Source of the DNA: Goniomonas avonlea
Lineage: Eukaryota; Cryptophyceae; Goniomonadida; Goniomonadaceae
DNA length: 12,434 nt
Assembly: GCA_003573635.1 (NCBI GenBank)
Contig: QUTJ01031520.1
Location: 1 to 12,434, forward strand
Reading direction: 5' to 3'
Positions 7,088 to 12,434 of this stretch are shown here, one piece after another (the first letter of the stretch is position 1; each line of letters opens with the position of its first letter). Under the pieces are notes generated by a model, which was not told the origin of the DNA, did no database searches, and saw only the letters and a program-made list of their open reading frames with translations. The translations under genes and the position numbers were made by a program.

Positions 7088-8267
7088 ATGGCGAACTTGC
7101 CGATCATCGATTTTTCGGCTTTTACTCGGTCTGGAGGCACAGAGGAAGCCAAGCAGAATGTTGCTGCACAATTACGCACAGCTTGTATCGATGTTGGTTT
7201 CTTCTACGCGATCGGCCATGGTGTGGACGAGGAATTGAAGCGTGAAGCTCTCCAGCTGAGCAAGGACTTTTTCCTGGGAGAGTCTCAGAGCAACAAAGAG
7301 AAAATTGCTCTCAGCAACAACCCGGCCTCCATGCGTGGGTATCAGCGCCTTGCAGAGAATATTACAAAGGGAAAGCGAGACTGGCACGAAGCTATCGACG
7401 CGTTCGCGGAACTCGCCGAGGATCACCCGCTCCGGGCTGAGTTCTCCGCCGAGGACCCCCGTGCTGCTGTGGCATTTGGAAAAAACCAATGGCCAGAATC
7501 CCCTTCGTTGTTTTCACAGAGGTTGTCCAACCTCGCGAGTTGTCAACTGACTTTCGTCACAGGCTTCGTGACTATGCCGCGGCTTGCAAGCACTCTGGTC
7601 GACAGATCATGCAGGCAATGGCACTCTCTTTGGGTCTTGAAGAACGCTTTTTCGAACCATTTTTTGAAGACAGGTAGAAATTTTCCGTGAGTCCTTGAGC
7701 CTCATGAGCTGTGGCAGTTTCTGGATTATGAGATGCATCCACTACCCACCGCGCTCGACCACGCCCGGTCGGGAGGATGTTGGAGCTGGTTGTGGGGTTC
7801 ACACAGACTACGGTTTCCTGACATTAGTCAATCAGGATAGTTCGCCGCATGCCTTGCAGGTACGGTCTGTGTCTTGATGGTGGCCAGGTTTGACAAATGG
7901 TTGTCAGGTCCAGCGACAAGACGGAGAATGGGTATTTGCTGAGCCACTGCAATGTTCATACTTTGTCTGCAACATAGGAGACATGTTACAGGCCATTACT
8001 GGCGGACTATACCGCTCCACCCCTCACCAGGTACCTTCTTTTACATTTCGCGATGACTCATCCTTCGCCCAGGTGTTGACAACCGACACGGACCGAATTT
8101 CTGTACCTTTTTTTCTCGAACCTGCCTGGAATGCAATCATCCGACCATTACGGCTTCCGGGCAACACTCAGGAAGGGCAGACTGAGGAAAAAGGCGTTGT
8201 CTACGGAGATCACCTGTTCGCTAAACTCTCGACAAATTTTGTTTTGGAGCCTGCCGCTCGTCAGTGA
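7088..8267 (+). CDS. 2-oxoglutarate/Fe(II)-dependent oxygenase, isopenicillin-N-synthase-like; 5 exons
   Basis: Exons 7088-7521, 7563-7673, 7718-7859, 7908-8030 and 8073-8267 (stop TGA at 8265) give about 334 residues, a usual size. The family uses 2-oxoglutarate and O2 to oxidise small molecules; the substrate here cannot be told. The N-terminal DIOX_N part starts LPIIDFSAF and continues DVGFFYAIGHGV and KNQWPES. The core has the iron ligands: H210 and D212 in GVHTDYGFLTL, and H269 in STPHQ. The 2-oxoglutarate-binding RxS is R278/S280 in DRISVPFF. The end VVYGDHLFAKLSTNF is typical of fungal and protist members. All four introns are 41-48 bp; the last (8031-8072) is 42 bp and readable in frame. 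The start is the first ATG in the conserved frame. No signal peptide or membrane segment is seen, so it is probably cytosolic. Confidence 0.92.
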
Positions 8268-8491
8268 ACAATACCATTGGGCTCATTGATTTGTCACGAG
8301 TGTATGCTGCCTTGGATAACCACAGTTTCATGAGTCCAATCCTATGCTCACATACTGACTCCCTCAGTCCAATCCTATGCTCAATGAGTCAAAAAACAAG
8401 GCAGCCCAATCGGCCACTTGTCACGTGTGACATTCAGTTCCGTTGATCAGCTCAAAACGAACCCTCCACATCTGCGATGGACCATCCCATC
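8268..8491. other. Tail-to-tail spacer (224 bp) with an 18-bp direct repeat
   Basis: The spacer lies between the oxygenase stop and the COA6 stop. AGTCCAATCCTATGCTCA occurs at 8333 and 8366 exactly, each near an ATGAGTC word. No AATAAA lies here on either strand, so 3' ends must use other signals or overlap the opposite gene. Confidence 0.7.
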
Positions 8492-8869
8492 TCATCTATT
8501 CGCGTGTCGGCCTTCAACGTTGCCAGACTGCCAAGCTTGACCAGAGGAAATTTTGATCTCCCTTTGCTTCATAAAATAAGAAACCTGTAGTCAGGTGTCA
8601 CTCAACACCTTGAGACTTTCATGCGCACCCAGTACGAAGGGCAGTGCTTCTCGAAGCTTTCTTTGAAAGCAGCACACGGACTCTCGGCTCCAGCATTCTG
8701 GCGCAGACATTCAAAGTAGCTGCGGATAGTGAATAAAGGCTGCGTTAAAACAGGGAACGCACTCGTCCCGACTATCGTAGCACTTGACCCGCTGTTCCCG
8801 TCGCATGCCGCCTGCAGGAGCCGCCATTGCTCTGCTGATGCACAGGGGTTTTTCCGCGATTAATCTCAT
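8492..8869 (-). CDS. COA6: COA6-like twin-cysteine protein of cytochrome c oxidase assembly; 3 exons
   Basis: Exons 8869-8763, 8719-8629 and 8584-8492 are joined by 43- and 44-bp introns (donors GTGCGT and GTGCGC, acceptors CCGCAG and CTACAG). The product is 96 residues from ATG 8869, or 82 from ATG 8827. Numbering from 8827, REQRVKCYDSRDDYFECL gives C16-X9-C26, and SPCAAFKESFEKHC gives C37-X10-C48. This CX9C-CX10C helical hairpin is the COA6 signature, followed by PSYWVSYFMKQRE, which matches the CPxxWxxYFxKRR end of that family. COA6 works in the mitochondrial intermembrane space, helping copper delivery to COX2. The short C-terminal tail is not conserved. COX6B is a related alternative but uses a different cysteine spacing. 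Splicing is inferred from homology and frame. It is head to head with the SNF2 gene. Confidence 0.85.
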
Positions 8870-8972
8870 ATGCAGGTAACTGGTAGTCTGGTACCCAGCA
8901 TCTTGGATCTTATCAGCTGTGTCCGCCGATCCAAAGGTCCGGGCCCAAAGGCGAGTGCTGAAACACCACGCG
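8870..8972. promoter_or_regulatory. Probable shared promoter of COA6-like gene and SHPRH-like gene (103 bp)
   Basis: The spacer is 103 bp between ATG 8869 (minus) and ATG 8973 (plus), or 145 bp if COA6 starts at 8827. It contains no stop-free ATG for another gene and no obvious TATA box. The size equals that of the DCAF1/oxygenase spacer, which may be chance. Confidence 0.5.
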
Positions 8973-11533
8973 ATGACGAGTGCGGCAGCCACTGAACTAT
9001 GCTCCGTTTTTGGGGTGACGCACGATCGCGCGTTGTTGCTTTTGGAGGCTTGTGGCTCCGCAGAACGTGCAGCCGAGTATTTGCTGAGCACACCAGGTGC
9101 TCTGGGTGCGACTGCGGAACCTGATGTCGTGATTTCGCTCGTCGAGCCCTCTGTCGATCGCACCCCGCGCCCTGGTGACAGTATAATTGTGATGAAACCG
9201 GGATTTGGGGACTTATTGTGTACGGTGAGGTCGCTGGAATCTTGTGGCCTGTTGACACGACGCAGGTGAAACGCAAGTGCTCTAGAAAAGGAAAAGCAGC
9301 AGCGAACGCACTCAAGATCGCCTCTGATGACGGAGCATTTCCTGGCACTATTGATTTTTTCCCACTTGTTGATTCTTGGAGGTTTGCCGAGGGCGAAGCT
9401 CCTGCTTCACCGGCCAAGTCTCTGGCTCCTCCCTGTTCTCCGGTCACAGCTGCAGGCATGGAAGCTCTTGTGCCGTTGAACAAGGGCAAGCGACCCATGA
9501 GCGAAAGTCCCATGAGCGAAAGTTCGCCCCCCAAGACTGCCAAGTGCCCCCGGTTGGCATCGCTCGATGCAAGCTCAACCCCCAAGACCAAGTTGGTGGA
9601 AAATGGGTTGGAAAAATCGGAACCAGCTTCGAGCCGGTGGCAACTTGTTACCCGCTGGCGAACAGTGCCCTCAGGGCATTCTCACCTCGAATTTCTGCTC
9701 TCTCAAGGGGTGGCCAAACTAGTCACAGGCTCTGACCAACTTTCGGAACTCTATCTCCTTCGCGACCTTCCAAAGGCACATGAAATTCGGCTCTTGGATG
9801 ACCACACTTCTGTTGCCGCGCGCCTCTTGATTCTGGGTCTCGACCCTCGCCCTGTCTCAAACCCCTTTGACGTGTGTGGGCTGTATGAGTCTTTGCGACC
9901 CGCCCGTGACTATCCTGGCTTTACGCCCATGGACCGATTACGTGAACGCGGCTTGCGGCCAGAGTTGTTTCCATATCAGCGGCAGGTGGGCATCTCACCC
10001 CCTTATTTTTGTCTCCTATGATCTATTCCACCCCTCCCGCCGCCGTTGCTAACCTTGCGTGTACTCACGCTCGACAGGCTCTGGAATGGATGGTGAATCG
10101 AGAGCTGCAGCCAACACCCAACGGCGGCTGGACCAAGTTGAGGTGAGTTCGCACGCGGGGACGAGGGAGATAACACCGGTGTGACTTTTGAGACAGTGTG
10201 CCCACGCCCGAGTGCTCTGGTGCATCAGACGCTTCCGCAGCCTCCTCTCCTGCAGCGGCGTGCTCAGAGGTTTACTTCAATCCTTTCACGGTTTCCTTCG
10301 CGCCCGTGCTCCCTGAAGAGTGTCAGACGTACACCGGCGGGATTCTTGCGGACGAAATGGGGCTCGGCAAAACTGTTGAACTCTCGGCTCTTTTTGTCGC
10401 CAACCCATGTCCCGCAGCGGGAGAGGTCTCAGGTCCGTGCACTGCAGAACTCTTTGTGCTCCGAGTCGCACACTGCCACTGCACTGTCCACTGCAGAACT
10501 CCTCGTGCTCGTCTGTCAGTGTGCTGCTCACTGCAGAACTCCTCGTGCTCCTGGCCGCACACTGTCAACCTGCTGTCCACTACAGAAACTCCTCGTGCTC
10601 CGAGTCACACCGTTGCTCCTATCACATACAGCCAATGCAAACTCGTCGCACAAGAGAACTCCTGGTGCTCCTGGGCCGCACTGTCACGGGCTGACTCGAG
10701 GAGTTTGTTTTTGTTTTCCGTTCTGACACAGTCGCAGGGAGCCCACTGCCAGTGGTCAAGGGCACGCTTATCCTCTGCCCCCAGTCTATTGCCACGCAAT
10801 GGGAGCTGGAGCTTGAGAGACACGTTCCGGATCTCCGAGTTGTAGTGTACAACGGGATTGGCACGTCGGACGCTGCCAGTTTGGCGTTGGCTGATGTTGT
10901 GATAACAACGTGCGTCTCTGTCTGTCTGCCTCTGTCTCGGCGTGTTTGCCTCAGTGTGCTTGCCAGGAATCTCCTCAGGAACACACTGATCGCAGCGCAG
11001 GTACGAAGTCATGCAGAAAGAATTCCACTACTCCGCCGTGTGCCAGCGACAGCTTCGCCAGAAACTTCATCAGGTCGAGTTGTCTCCGCTCGTGCGCGTT
11101 CGCTGGTGGAGGGTCGTGTTGGATGAGGCGCAAATGGTTGAGGGCCGGTCGCCCACACAGCAGGTACTGCTTGTGTGGATTATGGAAGATCGCGATGCAC
11201 TCACTGTCACCCATGCTTAACACGTCACTGTCACATATCACCGTTCACACATGTCACTGTCACGCAGGCCGAGATGGCACTCCGCCTTCCTGCTGTGCAT
11301 CGGTGGGCAGTCACTGGCACGCCCATTGGCCATCGAGGAATCGACGACATTTTCGGACTGCTACGGTTTATCGGTGCTGGGCCACTCTGTGTGCTGGGAG
11401 ATTGGCAGAGGTGAGTCATCTCGCTTAATGCCACTCTCTGTGTCTGGGATAGACGTGGGTTTCTCTCCGCGGTGCGTCGGGTCACTCTCATCTCTCCACC
11501 CAGCAGTTGCGAAGAATACGGTTTGCTGCCCTT

Positions 11534-11570
<37 letters not shown>

Positions 11571-12385
11571 TTCAAGGTGATTTCGGGAGAAAGGACAATC
11601 CGCACGAGCACCAACCACATTCCCAGGTGCCTGGCGCTCTGCGACTCCCCCGACAAACCGACTGCGGAATCCGGGTGGCGACTCCTTCACAACTTCCTCC
11701 AACCAATTTTCTGGCGGCACGCGAAGGCACACGTGGAGGCGCAGATCACGCTCCCCTCGCAGACTGTGTCTGTTGTGGAGATAGCCATGGAGGGCGTTGA
11801 GAAGGCGAACTACGACCCGAAGCACCAGGTGGGGTGTTTGCAGTGTTGCGGTGAGAGAGGAGAGTGCGCGCAGCGAGACACGACGGTGACAGCAAAAGAG
11901 AAAGAGAAGAGACGTCCTGATCCACCGAGAAAGAGACACAGAGACAACGGTCATGGGAGCTCATGTCGAGTGGCAGGCGGCTCGACAGCTGGTGGCAAGA
12001 CTCCTCGACTCTGCCGAAGCCTCTGGCGCTGTGGACACGCTACCCAAGCCAGTTCACCAACAGCTCATACAAATGAGACAAGTTTGTTGCCACCCGCAGG
12101 TCAGTTGAGCTCTCAGTCTGCTCTCTCTGCGCTCTGCCTCTCGGTGGAAAGGGACTACGCCGCACTGACCTCTGCCCAGGTTGGTGGGCACGGCATTGTT
12201 GGGTCCAAGGAAGTTTTGTCAATGACAGAAGTGCTGACGCGGCTGATGGAGGAAGCAGAGTCAGCCTCGCGGCAGGCACAGCGAGACTTGGTTCGCGCAC
12301 TGTGCACGGAGGTATTTGTCCATACGTTTTGAGCACCTTGTCACGAACCACGCGATCAGTCACACACACACACACACACACACAT

Positions 12386-12434
<49 letters not shown>
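8973..12434 (+). CDS. SHPRH: SHPRH/IRC20-type SNF2 ATPase, probable E3 ubiquitin ligase; at least 10 exons, 3' part outside window
   Basis: Exons 8973-9224, 9266-9985, 10078-10142, 10197-10432, 10738-10909, 11001-11163, 11268-11410, 11627-11828, 11893-12099 and 12180-12311 give about 764 residues; coding continues past the window. N-terminus: UBA-like three-helix pattern (TELCSVFGVTHDRALLLLE, residues 7-40), then a Ser/Pro linker with basic patches. ATPase motifs: Q-type FPYQRQALEWM across exons 2/3; motif I GGILADEMGLGKT (~393-405); Ia GTLILCPQSIATQW; VVITTYEVMQ; motif II LDEAQMVEG (D523-Q526); motif III WAVTGTP (~549-555); then FWRHAK, RQVCCHPQ and LTRLMEEAE, all in SHPRH order. Human SHPRH modifies PCNA in DNA damage tolerance. 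The H15 and PHD inserts of animal SHPRH between motifs I and Ia are absent. The RING and second helicase lobe would lie downstream. The acceptors at 10737 (or 10731) and 11892 (or 11943) are uncertain. Confidence 0.9.
9494..9523 (+). repeat. 15-bp tandem duplication in SHPRH exon 2 (PMSES x2)
   Basis: CCCATGAGCGAAAGT is repeated exactly twice, coding PMSESPMSES between NKGKRP and SPPKTAKCPR. The setting is a disordered, basic, Ser/Pro-rich linker that could hold a nuclear localisation signal and proline-directed phosphosites (inference). Confidence 0.85.
10433..10737 (+). repeat. SHPRH intron 4 (305 bp) built from degenerate 40-70 bp repeats
   Basis: Donor GTCCGT, acceptor TCGCAG, phase 1; a second CAG six bases upstream is also in phase. 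The intron has about five copies of a unit around CTGCAGAACTCCTCGTGCTC, with GAACT at 10447, 10496, 10536, 10585 (as GAAACT) and 10656. Several copies carry CCGCACACTGTC after the core. The ORFs here are repeat translations. Confidence 0.8.
11411..11626 (+). repeat. SHPRH intron 7 (216 bp) with (CT)n and decoy acceptor
   Basis: Donor GTGAGT, acceptor CCCAG ending at 11626, phase 2. A pure CT run (about 11537-11565) ends in CAG at 11567, which looks like the best acceptor, but using it shifts frame into a quick stop. Only the 11626 acceptor joins GDWQR to the FWRHAK exon. Confidence 0.75.
12361..12434. repeat. (CA)n microsatellite at window end, in SHPRH intron 10
   Basis: A CA run broken once by TACACG continues to the last base. 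It follows the donor GTATTT at 12312, so it lies inside the next SHPRH intron, whose end is not seen. Confidence 0.9.

Noticed and set aside
6832-7179. A 115-codon minus-strand ORF crossing the DCAF1/oxygenase spacer
   Set aside because: Only its last part, from ATG 6984, is DCAF1 exon 1. The upstream part is antisense to oxygenase exon 1 and the promoter.
8732-8737. AATAAA on the plus strand as the oxygenase poly(A) signal
   Set aside because: It lies 465 bp past the stop and inside the COA6-like intron on the other strand; no supporting context was seen.
7005-8906. Shared word ATCTTGG in both divergent spacers (7005 and 8900) as a common promoter element
   Set aside because: A shared 7-mer between two 103-bp spacers is likely by chance, and no longer match surrounds it.
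8919-8972. In-frame upstream extension of the SHPRH-like exon 1 to 8919
   Set aside because: It would start on GTG, which is not a normal start in nuclear genes; the first ATG is at 8973 and opens directly into the UBA-like segment.

Overview
The window is eukaryotic nuclear DNA. Four protein genes can be rebuilt, all split by GT-AG introns (33 introns, many only 41-54 bp). The short introns, very close gene spacing and families present fit a unicellular eukaryote (protist or alga) with a compact genome locally swollen by simple repeats. The sequence alone does not let me name a lineage. No operons, Shine-Dalgarno sites, rRNA, tRNA, CRISPR arrays or transposon genes were seen.

Layout. (1) 1-6984, minus strand: 18 exons of a DCAF1 (VprBP) orthologue, the substrate receptor of a CUL4-DDB1 ubiquitin ligase. 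The start codon is at 6984. The window cuts the gene inside its LisH motif, so the WD40 part lies outside. (2) 7088-8267, plus strand: a complete five-exon 2-oxoglutarate/Fe(II) oxygenase of the isopenicillin-N-synthase-like type. (3) 8492-8869, minus strand: a small three-exon gene for a COA6-like twin-cysteine protein of cytochrome oxidase assembly, whose exons are too short to stand out as long ORFs. (4) From 8973 on, plus strand: at least ten exons of an SHPRH/IRC20-type SNF2 ATPase with a UBA-like N-terminus. It is cut by the window end before the RING and second helicase lobe.

Architecture. Genes 1/2 and 3/4 are two head-to-head pairs, each separated by about 103 bp and probably sharing a bidirectional promoter. 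Genes 2/3 are tail to tail with 224 bp between stops. Introns fall into two classes: 41-54 bp in the oxygenase, COA6 and the 5' part of DCAF1, and 80-605 bp in the rest of DCAF1 and much of SHPRH. The large ones hold microsatellites, minisatellites, duplications and a long inverted repeat. Two of the four genes (DCAF1, SHPRH) act in ubiquitination and genome maintenance in other organisms. COA6 is mitochondrial, and the oxygenase substrate is unknown. I see no evidence that the four form one pathway, and no clearly new biological system. The most unusual signals are the intron structure, the splice-donor bias, the intronic fold-back and the partial exon duplication.
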